Source of the DNA: Pisaster brevispinus
Taxonomy: Eukaryota > Echinodermata > Asteroidea > Forcipulatida > Asteriidae
Direction: 5' to 3'
Length of the DNA stretch: 64,000 bases
NCBI GenBank assembly: GCA_023634235.1
Contig: JAMKCF010000018.1
Location: forward strand, 10,304,768 to 10,368,767
Part shown: one piece after another, positions 25,006 to 64,000 of the stretch
Layout of the letters: each line of letters opens with the position of its first letter
Numbering within the stretch: the first letter of the stretch is position 1
Notes under the pieces: model-generated
What the model saw: the letters and a program-made list of their open reading frames with translations, nothing else
Databases searched by the model: none
Told to the model about the DNA's origin: nothing
Translations under genes and position numbers: made by a program

Positions 25006-25105
25006 ACAATCGAATTGTATTAGCCTGACTGTGTAATCCTACCTCCGTGGTCAAATCCAGTCATCCCTGTAATAAACAATCGAATTGTTTTAGCCTGACT
25101 TTCTC
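25006..25105. repeat. Short direct duplication
   Basis: ACAATCGAATTGTATTAGCC and ACAATCGAATTGTTTTAGCC, each followed by TGACT, occur 69 bp apart. ACAATCGAATTGT is nearly self-complementary. Confidence 0.6.
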
Positions 25106-25539
25106 CACGGTCCCTCCCACAGAACGGTGCCAGTTTGTCTGGGGGGGGGGGGTGGGGGAGTGAGTTGAGTGGCCTTGCTCAAGCAGCGGGCAAGACATGA
25201 CATGACAAGCCAAGCCTGTAACATAGAACAGACAGCCGAACAGATTGTTCCACTTATCAGTGGGTTAGACCTTGGTCATCTGTGTTTGTGTGCATTGGTA
25301 TAGCACATTTTGTGTACAGTTGTATGCCAGGAACAAGTTTCACAGCCAATAAAAAAAAATAAAAAACTCTGGGAACTGACCCTCCCATCTTAGATATTTG
25401 GAATGGTCCTGTCTCAGATATCATGGATGATCAAGTCGCTCAGGCCTTTGCAAGTGATTAAAAAACTGAAATACTTTAAACTTACCACTAAAATCGGACA
25501 AGGTCTCACCTTAAAGTGTTAAAACGTCAGTAGCTACTC

Positions 25540-25690
25540 TACAAACGCCGGGTCGGAATTGATTCCGGGAGGGGCGGATCCATTTCTGGGTCATTTAGAC
25601 ACAAATTCATTGTCATACTGACCCAGAGATGGGTCAGACCCTATGGGACCCATATCAAGCTCAATTCGGACCCTATGGTTTCAGTGTGTA
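25540..25690. mobile_element. MITE-like family R1, copy
   Basis: TACTCTACAAACGCCGGGTC start, CCATTTCTGGGTCA, CTGACCCAGAGATGGGTC and GACCCTATGGGACCC, then TTTCAGTGTGT at the right. Confidence 0.6.
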
Positions 25691-26555
25691 TAAAACTATT
25701 TTGATTATTTCGCACAACAATCAAGAATCTTTAACATTAACTACTTGTAAATAACAACAATAGTTAATTTAAACACAAAGTTCGTTTTTTGTGTGTTTCT
25801 GTCATTTATTAAGCAGCTGTGATTTTTGGTTCTGGAGCAAAACTTAAGATTAAAAAACTAAGAGATTATTTTTTAGTAAAAGTTAGAACTCGTCCGTGGT
25901 GCTGACTGATTTAACATGTAAACACGTATATTAGTTTTAAAAACACACGCGTAGAATTAAGAAGATGCACTTCACAAGACCTTAAGACAAAACTCTAACG
26001 ACTTTGATGACATCGTGACGTTTACTGTAGTATAATAATTATAAGTCAACATTCAGTCAATTAGTGCACACTTCACTCAAAATGCAAAGGTTAGTCACGC
26101 AGCATCTCGTACATTCACATGCTAAGAGAAAAGCAGTCCAGTATAGGAACTATTAAGAAAAACGGGTCATAGATTAACCTTTGGGGGGGGGGGGCATGGC
26201 GCACTTGGACTAATCTAATTACAGCATTAACTATCTTTATCGAATTTGAAGTCCGTATTCGGACGTCATGAAAAGGTCTGATATCATGCACGAAAGGTCG
26301 TTCAGTCAATGCTGTTGTTAAGCACGTAAATGTCTTTTTACTTAGCAAACAAAGATCTCAAGCCCAATTTTCATGTGGCCACTGCCCTCATGTGAATGGT
26401 CAAACTCTAAATTGTCATTAACATGTGGATCAGTTGAACAATGCACTCATTTAAAGCAGCTTTTAATGAAATTTTGCCCAGTTTCCCTAGAGGAATGATA
26501 GGGTGTGGCGTAGAAAACTCTCCCTTTAATTGGATTTCACGATTATGTCAGAGGC

Positions 26556-26985
26556 GTGTGTGCGACCCCTAAATGTATCCCTAGCCCCAATCGTGAGCCT
26601 CAATGTAGCCTTGACCTAAACGGAGCTCCAATATTGTACCTAAATGTAGTCCGGACCTTAATGTATCCCCAAACCTGTAACAAAATGTACCCCGGAGCTA
26701 AGGGTAGCTCCATCATTGTCCCTAATGGTAATCCGAAACTCAATGCATTCCCAACCATGTAACTAAATGTAGCCCGGAGATAAGGGTACCTCCATTATTG
26801 TGCCTAAATGTAGCCCGGTCTAAATCGTGCTTTATTTATAGGCAGAAGACTTGAGCTGCGTTTGGGCCCGGGCTTTAGGCTATTAATGATTGAGGCTACA
26901 TTAAAGTACAGATTACATTTAGGTAAGGGCTAGATTTAAGTCTGGGTAACATTGGGGTAAGATTCCGGCTACACTTAAGTCACAA
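26556..26985. repeat. Array of CCTAAATGTAGCCCGGA motifs, inverted between halves
   Basis: The left ~270 bp holds seven or more forms of CCTAAATGTAGCCCGGA (26570, 26639, 26764, 26801 and others). The right ~120 bp holds the complement (GGCTACATTAAAG, TTACATTTAGGTAAGG, CGGCTACACTTAAG). The whole could fold back on itself. Small ORFs here are repeat artefacts. Confidence 0.6.
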
Positions 26986-27850
26986 TAAAGGTGTTGGTCT
27001 ACCTGGCTGCACAGCTATGGAGTAGGATGCACGAGTGGCTTACGGATTGTGCATTGTGAGTTTGCTCAGTGTGGTTACCACTAAGTTTCATGTACTTGTT
27101 GCTAAAAAAAAACCAGTTAAGTGCTGTGAAACTCAAATTTTTAAACATCTCCACTGAAACTTTTAAAGAAATTCTAAATTTCAAAATTGTATATTTTTCA
27201 ATCGGGAAAAAATTAATTACAGCATTTTAAAGATTGGTTACAATGTGTGACCGCCCACAACACGGAAATTTAAATAAAGCAACAGTACGATTAATTTATT
27301 TTGTTATTTCATTCTATTTTAAGATGTTCGGTTGTTTCGAAAAACTTAGTGTTTGACTTTAAAACTTGTCCAATGAAAGATTGTCGAACACTAGATGGCA
27401 GCTTGCAGACACACCAGGTAAATGTCAATGTTTGTGTAGTTCTTGGTATGCGCACATTTCCGAGAACAATGGATTACCGGGAATGGGCTGCTGCCACCTA
27501 TCGTTCCCAAACGCATCCCATTCTGATGTCCTAGCCAAGTCTCCGTATCTCGTTTCCATATCTAGCTCAGGCCACGTACTTTCAGAGCAGGGTATCGAAA
27601 CCAAACTATCCTAAATATAAGCTGGAACAAATTTCCGGACCGTAAAGCTCCCTCGGATTGCATTTTTAATGAATTGTTGGCTTTTGGAACTTTGCTGTCA
27701 CACAGTGCGGTTGGATATTAGAATGAATCACTAAACCGGCATTGTCAGTGTCCTTAAAAATAGATGGTTAGTTTATAATGTTATGTTAACTTTAACAAAA
27801 TCAAGATCGATGTAATGGAACCCAATCAAATTCTTCACTAAAACCTATTT

Positions 27851-28205
27851 TAAAGGGTGTGTACAACATTGGTAAGATTGACAATTGAAATGTTCACAGA
27901 TTTCACATAACTTTAGGGTATAAAGATGTCATTGTGAAAAAAATCACTCTTTTTTTTTTGCTTAAAAGAAGACTGTAGTTTTCGAGAAATATGTAAAAGA
28001 GTTATAGTTTGGATACAGCGAGTCCAAAACCCAACGTTTAAAAACGTGAAAACATATAATTGTTGTGTTCACTATTTTCTCGTGACTCCGAAGACAGATG
28101 AAGCTTAAACTTTCACAGGTTTGTTATTTCATGTGAATGTAAAGTCACATAATGCGGATTCTGGTCTGTGACAATTAACTACCAATGTTGCCCATGTTCT
28201 TTGAA
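27851..28205. mobile_element. R2-related inverted-repeat element
   Basis: Left TTTAAAGGGTGTGTACAACA then TTGGTAAG; right CTACCAATGTTGCCCATG then TTCTTTGA. Part of its interior (GCTTAAACTTTCACAGGTTT) recurs at 13573-13595. Confidence 0.5.
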
Positions 28206-28759
28206 TAGAATTAAAGATAAATACGAAATAATGTAGACAAAATCGTTGCTAGAAGACTAGTATGTAAGTTCGTTTAGACATGTGGTATTTTAGTTTTTTA
28301 ACCAATAAGAAAAAGTTCCTTACGGACTATTTAAAAACCTTACCCCATATTTTTGTGAGTAATATTACATAATAATATTATGTAAATGGTATTTATTTTG
28401 CACTAGGGATGTATTAACGAGCCTAAATTGACGCATTTTTTGCTTGTTACCAAACTGTACATAATTATGAAGACAAACAAAACATTAAAAAGCTAAATAA
28501 ATATTCTATCAAACTGTTTCGGTAATCTTTCAATTTCTTTGTGTGTTTATTTATACGAGGTTAACTTCTTTATTTCTTTGCAAATTTTCAATAACATTAT
28601 TTGTTATTGTTTTTATTTATTTGTCAACATACAATACCAAATCACAGTAACTATGGAACTAAAAAGTGAATTTAATCACTGTTGGCCCCCAGCTTCAAAT
28701 ACATTCAAGAGAAATAACATTCATCAAAACTTAATTTAATATTTGCATCGAGGATACAG

Positions 28760-28938
28760 AATTTAATTTGGTTTTACCCTTACACCGATGTGTATTAAGC
28801 AATACTCGGTGTGCTCCCGAGCTCTGTGAAAAAAATCCACAGGCAATCACTCAGGTGGGAGTCGAACCCATGACCTTTGCATTGCTAGAGCAGATGTCTT
28901 ACGACTAGACCACCGTGCTAGCCCGATGGCTAGAGGCG
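28760..28938 (-). mobile_element. tRNA-derived SINE, left arm of a head-to-head pair
   Basis: On the minus strand it carries box A (GGTCTAGTCGTAAGACATC) and box B (GGTTCGACTCCC). A CTGTGGATTTTTTTCACAG hairpin and a TAAGGGTAAAACC end follow. It mirrors 28975-29161. Confidence 0.65.
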
Positions 28939-28974
28939 GGTTAGTTGCAGTGCCCGCTGGCAAGGAATCGAACT

Positions 28975-29161
28975 CGCCTCTAGCCATCGGGCTAGCTCGG
29001 TGGTCTAGTGATAAGACATCTGCTCTAGCAATGCAAATGTTGTTGGTTCGAATTCAACCCGAGTGATTGCCTGTGGATTTTTTTTCCACAGAGCTCGGGA
29101 GAGCACTGAATATACGGTGCTTACTACACATCGGTGTAAGAGTAAAACAAATCAAATTCAT
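28975..29161 (+). mobile_element. tRNA-derived SINE, right arm of a head-to-head pair
   Basis: Box A GGTGGTCTAGTGATAAGAC, box B GTTGGTTCGAATTC, then TGTGGATTTTTTTTCCACAG and the tail GTAAGAGTAAAACAAATC. It is separated from the inverted copy by 36 bp, giving a palindrome of roughly 400 bp. Confidence 0.65.
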
Positions 29162-29187
29162 CAAACAGTTTACAATAAAGGGCTCAC

Positions 29188-29281
29188 CGTTTGGTGAGCA
29201 AATCGTGTCCAAGCATCGATGATAAAGTTCAGAACCACTGCCACTCTTCCAGGGGCTGGCTTCCGGTCCATGAAAGGCTCG
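29188..29281 (-). CDS. Orphan exon resembling carboxylesterase/cholinesterase C-terminal region
   Basis: On the minus strand an acceptor (TTACTGCAG) precedes 94 bp that end at the donor GTGAGC. With the phase-2 split codon it reads EPFMDRKPAPG, RVAVVLNFIIDA, WTRFAHQT. Esterases of the cholinesterase fold have a FG-[LE]-P...W-[AT]-x-F-A-x-T-G-[ND]-P block. If the missing first codon is Gly, the 23-residue spacing from FG to the Trp matches, and the exon ends just before the expected Gly. I found no catalytic-triad exons on either side; the downstream side runs straight into the SINE palindrome. It is either one exon of a dispersed gene whose other short exons I missed, or a relic. The longer 216-codon ORF that contains it in another frame is not a protein. 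Confidence 0.4.
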
Positions 29282-29809
29282 CTGCAGTAACAAAAAAAGA
29301 AAGAAAAAAAAGAAAGCAGATTGGTAAAACAATCGTACATTACCACAGCCACACGATGTGGCAACTCGGGTTGATTTATGTGAACTGGACGCCATTTCAG
29401 TAAGCAACTTTTTGATGCAACAATGGACCACTGCCTTCAATGCTATCACAAAATATCTGCTTGCTGAAATGACGCCCATGTGTTTCACGTTCCAACAATA
29501 GATAGAGCTCCAGTTCCCCATCTTTTGTCTTGATGTCTTGACGATATTTGGTATAAATTTGTTTTGTTTTTTAATACAGTATGCTGGCAAAAGAAAAGTA
29601 GTGGATTGTGATTTTTTTAAGTTAATCATTTGAACAAAAATAGAATGCCATGAAACTGGTCTATTTGAAAATGTAAAATAACTTGTTTTGAACGAGTTAG
29701 ACATTAATTTGCGGTTTTGCTGCTATGGTTGCGACGCTATAGGAGACGCGTATCTTTAAGTTTTGGGTGCATACATACTGGTTTTGGGTGCAATATATAT
29801 ACAGATGCC

Positions 29810-29965
29810 GATGTCACAAGGAATTTTTCCCCCAGGGTGTGTCCCCAAACGGTGGGCCTAACGAAGTTGATTCAAAAGAGGGCGCTATCAACAGCCTTTT
29901 TTTCTTCTTTTTTTTACAAAATTAGCCGAGAGAGAGGAGCAGAATCTCCTGCTACACTGGTGCAT
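29810..29965 (+). repeat. Dispersed repeat also present in receptor intron 3
   Basis: TTGATTCAAAAGAGGGCGCT and GCAGAATCTCCTGCTACACTGG match 45581-45660 (CTGATTCAAAAGAGGGCGAT, ACAGAATCTCCTGCCACACC). Confidence 0.55.
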
Positions 29966-30661
29966 TTGAGATTCAATCAGCGATAATTAAATTTAAACCA
30001 ACACCAGTGGCATTATTATTTGCGATTAAAATACTGTCAAGAAAACAACCTTTTGAAGATAGAAACCCAACATTTTCGTCGTTTTCACTAACACCTGATT
30101 GACGAGTTAGACGTTATTACTATTATTATTTATTTGCAAATTCATAAAGATAGATACAACACGAATTGCCTGTGAAAGTTTCAGTCGAATACAGTGTCTA
30201 TTTGCTGAGAAATTGTAAAAAATTCAGTTTGCGCAGTTAAACGAATTAACAAAAGCGAACTGCTTTCAAAAATCCTGGTTCAAAATACGTTCCAGATGTC
30301 CTCCAATTCGCGCCGGAAGAATTACTCTATTCCGGTTGCACAAATTAATTTAAGAGTCCGCGCTTTGGCTATTAAAGACAAAGAACATTCATTGAATGCA
30401 CGTGGGTGAATATTAATTTAATTTAGTAAGAAGTTACATAAATGTAATGCGCAATATGGGCCTTATATCACGTTAAGAAAACGGATGCTTATTGTGGTAT
30501 TTTACCAGAGACTGACATTTTGCATGTTAACCTATTTTTTATTAGATTGGGGTTGCAGACAAATACGTCTTTCTAGCTTTCCCCGTAGCAATATAATTAT
30601 GAAAGCAGGGTATACTCTTAGAGTTGGAGTTCTATATAGTTTTTGTCCAGTCGACGTATTT

Positions 30662-31052
30662 CGGAGCTTTTAAAGGGGCATAAGTGAAAAACAAAATCGG
30701 GGAAAAAATCTTCACGCGAACGAAAAGATAATCGATCAAACGGAAAGTTTCGAACAAAGATAAATCTTCGTTAAAACAAAAACCTTCGTTCCAACGTACA
30801 AATCTTGTTCGAACGGAAAAACTTCGTTCGAACGTAAAATCTTTGTTCGAACGAAACAAATTGCTGTTAAAACAAAGATTAATCTTCGTTCGAACGAAAA
30901 TATTAACAAATCCGCGGCGAGCAAACGGGCCTGCATACACACACAGCCGCCACTGTTGGTTGCACTGATTAATTTCGTTTGAACGAATTTTTTTTTGTTC
31001 GAGCGAAGATTTTTCAACTTTTTGTTTCACCTATGTCCCTTTAAAAGCTCCG
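30662..31052. mobile_element. TIR element filled with GTTCGAACGAA palindromes
   Basis: The ends CGGAGCTTTTAAAGGGGCAT and ATGTCCCTTTAAAAGCTCCG are inverted repeats. Between them lie about eight variants of TTCGTTCGAACGAA (near 30786, 30806, 30826, 30846, 30888, 30974, 30998). It ends about 340 bp before the receptor start codon. No coding capacity. Confidence 0.7.
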
Positions 31053-31288
31053 TATAGCATGAATAAAAGAGACATGTTTGTAACCAACCCGCATTAATCC
31101 TTTAAAAATCTTTAAAAGTTCCATCGCTCTGACCAACCACCAGAACAGGTGCTGGATACAATTTCAGATGTTTCCAAGCTTCGTGCGCGCGCATGGCTTG
31201 CAACAATGCTTTAAAATGTTGAAGTGCTGAACTGATCGAAGTGGTTGCTCATTTGCATATGTAAAATAAACTCCGCTAGAACACGCGG

Positions 31289-31297
31289 TATATAAAA
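31289..31297 (+). promoter_or_regulatory. TATA-box candidate of the receptor gene
   Basis: TATATAAAA lies about 93 bp before the ATG at 31390. A start site 25-30 bp downstream would leave a short 5' leader. Position and sequence support it; there is no transcript evidence. Confidence 0.45.
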
Positions 31298-31389
31298 CGG
31301 GTTTCAATTTGGTGATTTTTACAAACCCCGTCACTTTAGTGCACATTAAACTGGGCTGATAGAGCTGTTGCTTTTCTTCAGCAACGAAA

Positions 31390-58175
<26,786 letters not shown>

Positions 58176-58223
58176 AACCAGTGGACAGGATTCGTTACAA
58201 ATACTACAAATCTGGATAGACTG

Positions 58224-58349
58224 GGCAAGTCTAACGCGTATTCGAACATTTTTGGGACCACTTTGGTCCCACGTGCATTGCTTCAAAGCGTGGAGGAGTC
58301 ATACTCGCGCACTTTAACGGATTAAATGATCGAATACGCGCGAGACCTC
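58224..58349. mobile_element. 129-bp TIR element, copy 2, just after the receptor stop
   Basis: GGGCAAGTCTAACGCGTATT left; AATACGCGCGAGACCTCC right; interior GGGACCACTTTGGTCCC. It shares ends and palindrome with 22550-22678. If the receptor 3' UTR extends here it would carry this hairpin. Confidence 0.6.
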
Positions 58350-58789
58350 CAGAGCCTATTCTGAGGGCTTTAGCAGGGGACTTTTACCCTTCATCAACCT
58401 CAATGGCATTATCGAATATTGAGGAAAACTCAATCTCATTCAAAATTAGATGAAACCCTTTCTTTGTTCCGCCTGATGCATTTTTTTGCAACTCATACGC
58501 GGATGTGATGGATAAATTTGGATGATCGACCTGAGGTAGAATTTTGAAGGTAAGGGACACTGTAACGCAGCAAAATACTTCAATGTAGCTCGGACCTCAT
58601 ATTTTTATATTTCTTAGATTCCTCCGCAGCATACAGAATTAAATGCACATTAATGTTTCGAAACGCCTATATTTCTTAATTTCTTTCCAGTACACATAAC
58701 TCAAAGTTCAGTATGTTGTGGACGTGATGTCCTGCGACACATTAAAGTTGCGCAGTACTTCAATGTAGCCCTGACCTCGTATCAATTGA

Positions 58790-58905
58790 CCTACAGTCGG
58801 CTCCCAGGTCAGTCTAACAGCTTCCGGGTCAGACCTGACTCGGATTCCGGGCCGTTCCAGGAGACCTGACCCATTTCTGGGTCAATCTGACCCGGAAACT
58901 CTGTA
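58790..58905. mobile_element. MITE-like family R1, fragment
   Basis: CTTCCGGGTCAGACCTGACT, GAGACCTGACCCATTTCTGG and GTCAATCTGACCCGGAAACT. Confidence 0.5.
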
Positions 58906-59106
58906 AGGATGTAGCACGGGTATCATCCACTAGGAGCCATGGCTGGTAGAGCAGAGTGCACTTCTTACCCAACTTAATTCTGAAGGTGACCACGAGACTT
59001 CACGTATGTACCATATAAACATTATTAGTCTATATGGTCTAAATACACGATTTATGGAAACTAACTTTTGAACTTGTTTATATTATCAAAGTACTTTTAA
59101 TAAACC

Positions 59107-59635
59107 GTCACCTTTTTCGCGAAGAGCCACATATCTTAAAATGTTAAAATATTGATTACTACAGTAAAGGGGCCTTTATCTCAATAACTGCAATTTGCGT
59201 TTTCACGAAGAGCCACAGGCCCCCAAATTGCATTGTTATACATTGCAACAGAAGCGCGTAAAATGTAGGTCAAATCGTTTTTCAGGTTTCACGAAGAGCC
59301 ACGTATGTGTGCGCGTGATCACGTGACATACGACGCGCCCCTTTCCTATATGTAAAAACACGTTAACCAGTTGGGTGTTTAAGTAGGACATCTCATTTTT
59401 AAAGTTTCACGAGGAGACACGTACCTTTGACTAATTACTATGGTAATTAGCCAATATATTTTAAGAAATTAGTTGGGCAATGGAGAGGCTAAACTTATAC
59501 AGAATCATAAGAGATCTTAAACTGCAAATCGTGGCTTTAGTTTTGCAGATTTTGCAGTTTTAAGCCAAGCAGAGTGTAAATTGTAAACTTCAATCAGGCG
59601 TTTGGACATATGTGGCTCTTCGTGAAAACGGTGAC
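59107..59635. mobile_element. TIR element with repeated CACGAAGAGCCAC sites
   Basis: The left end GTCACCTTTTTCGCGAAGAG then CCACATAT and the right end ATATGTGGCTCTTCGTGAAA then ACGGTGAC are inverted repeats of ~28 bp. Three further direct copies of TTTCACGAAGAGCCAC lie inside, at about 59201, 59287 and 59404. No coding capacity. Confidence 0.7.
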
Positions 59636-59639
59636 AAAA

Positions 59640-61161
59640 CCTGGCACTAGTAGCAATTACTTACTAATAAATGTTTGCAGCTGAAGAAATTTTGCCACTC
59701 ATGATCAAGACAAACGCATTTTGATTTAAATTACTACACCTGTGCCCAAAGGCAAAGCAATCATTATTGTATTTTAGTATGCCTTGGAGCTATCTCTTAT
59801 CGGAATTGTTTAGGAATGCCCGCAGTTTGAACTTTTCAAACAATCATACTCCTCTTGGGGAAGGTTTTTATCTCTCGGTTGTCTGCATTTAACCCCGCAG
59901 AAGGGACGTTGTCAGCATATGCTTATATAATTTAATATTTCCTTCTTCTTTTTTTCCAAAAAGTACAAACCGGTCACCTAATATGCCATGACATCATAAG
60001 CTGGACCTTGCCACATGTCCTAGAGGGGTGTGTCAATCAACAGGGGTCAGTGATTTGGCTAGGAGGGGCGGGAAAAAACTCTGCCAGCATCCTTTGTGTA
60101 CAGAATCGGTATGTCAGTTGTCAATGGTAGATGAAACCAAGTTATAAAACATGATTAATAAAGCAAATAATTAAGCTTAAATTTAACCAGGCAATATGTG
60201 GACATTGTTAACCTCACTCTTAGATACAAGAAATTGTGTTTAATATACTGAACAAACCCTCTTAACCTATGTGAAAAAATGAGCACGTGCTGAAAAACGC
60301 GCCACGGGTGCATTGCATAGCAGGGTTTTATGTAAGAATCACTTTGTTTGCAAGGTTTTTCTCTAATCTTGCAAGCTCTTCTGTATCTTTATGTGACAAC
60401 ACCCATAGTGTAAATTTTACACCCCAGTTTTTGCAATGTAGATGTATAAAATCATTTTGATTGTTTGCACAGCATAATGATTATTTACAGCATTTTCTGA
60501 ATGGTTACTTTTAGTTACTTAAGTTGTGTGGTTAAAATTAACTTTTAAATGGTTTTGTAGCTGCTTAACGATCGTCGACCTCCCTCACCTTTAGATCACT
60601 AATGAACAAACATTGATTTCTGTAAAGGGGCACACACCACCAGGAAACTCCCCTCTAATCGGCCTCTAAATAGTTTTAGATTCTCTGAAATTGGGTCCTT
60701 ATTTAGTTTGTACATAATGTAGGAGCGTTCTTATTGTAAATGCACCGTGTTACAAGTTTTATATTTGTTAAGAATTTTTTTGTCAACCTGAAAAGGGTAG
60801 ATCTTGGTGTTTATGCTCCCTTTTATTTAACAAACATTTCATAAATATAAATTGCAACAGTGAAGCCAAGCAATCAATTAATACTGTGACCTTGTCCTAT
60901 TTGAACCTTGACCCGTAATTTGTGTAAATATGAACGGTACTAATGTCTACTTCAATGTTTATTTTTAGAAAGAACATTGCACTTTGGTTATCATTCTGAT
61001 AGTCTCAATAATTATATGCGATGGTTGTATTACAATGGAAGATCGGAAAGGTCAGACTGTAAAATTAAACTCAAATCAAGTCACTCTAGTCACTTCTAGT
61101 CACTCTGTCCTAAAACACAAGTGCCAGTGTGGTTTTCTTCTCTGTTTTTTAAGTTAATAAA
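59640..61161. other. Intergenic region upstream of the P450
   Basis: AT-rich; no exon or repeat I can support. No clear TATA box within 100 bp of the P450 start. Confidence 0.4.
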
Positions 61162-63687
<2,526 letters not shown>

Positions 63688-64000
63688 GTAAATGTCCTTT
63701 CCCTTTCGTCAAAGCTAAACCAATAAGACCTTCACAACCATCAGGTTGGCATTGAAATCTCTCATTATAACATCATTTTCAGTCTTTTCACCATATCAAA
63801 GAGCGTCTATAAGGTCAAATTCAGCTTTAAATCCACACATTTTCCAATAGACAGAGTTCTTATGAAAATGGAGGGATGGAATGCAAATCTATAACCTCAA
63901 CTTTCAAGTGTAATGTTTCCCCAAACCAAAAAAGTTTGATGACGTCACAAATCAAACGTCATGGTCTGTACAGTTTTTACAGAGAATTATTTTGTAGTTC
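63688..64000. other. Downstream of the P450
   Basis: Probable 3' UTR and intergenic DNA. No AATAAA was seen before the window ends. Confidence 0.4.

Larger units (their letters stand above)
22996..29187. other. Gene-free stretch between candidate exons
   Basis: Repeats only, itemised separately. The 130-codon reading at 23045-23437 has no recognisable family and spans a possible acceptor (TTTTTATTTCAAG at 23317), so I leave it uncalled. Confidence 0.5.

Noticed and set aside
29054..29704. 216-codon minus-strand ORF
   Set aside because: It crosses a SINE arm and a T-rich tract in a frame different from the esterase-like exon. No family resemblance as a whole.

Overview
The window is animal genomic DNA: AT-rich, intron-rich and crowded with repeats. 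A deuterostome marine invertebrate, probably an echinoderm, fits best. The grounds are a GABA-B-type receptor in 16 short exons, a CYP2-clan cytochrome P450, a non-LTR retrotransposon, tRNA-derived SINE copies and many small inverted-repeat elements. The species cannot be fixed from the sequence alone.

Layout. Positions 1-9000 hold no gene I can recognise, only dispersed inverted-repeat elements, degenerate telomere-like repeats and simple repeats. Positions 9023-22981 carry, on the + strand, a run of very short candidate exons with good splice signals that join in one frame. They may encode a small secreted protein of about 95 residues that no long ORF would reveal. Positions 23000-31280 are repeats, plus one orphan minus-strand exon (29188-29281) resembling the C-terminal part of a carboxylesterase/cholinesterase.

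Positions 31390-58175 are one + strand gene for a GABA-B receptor subunit 2-like class C GPCR: 16 exons, 777 residues, complete from signal peptide to stop. Its introns contain a degenerate LINE (intron 1), a 368-bp AAT microsatellite (intron 2), a piggyBac-like TTAA element that itself contains a foldback with TTAGGG repeats (intron 11), a perfect 60-bp palindrome (intron 13) and a Penelope-like fragment (intron 14).

Positions 61162-63687 encode a complete three-exon cytochrome P450 of 508 residues on the + strand. The receptor and the P450 are unrelated neighbours; nothing suggests shared regulation. The most unusual content is (a) the microexon gene candidate, (b) several unrelated elements each built from many copies of its own short motif, and (c) the nested minisatellite / TTAA element / telomere-repeat foldback in the receptor gene. 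No database search was run. Exon borders come from reading frame, splice consensus and family resemblance.
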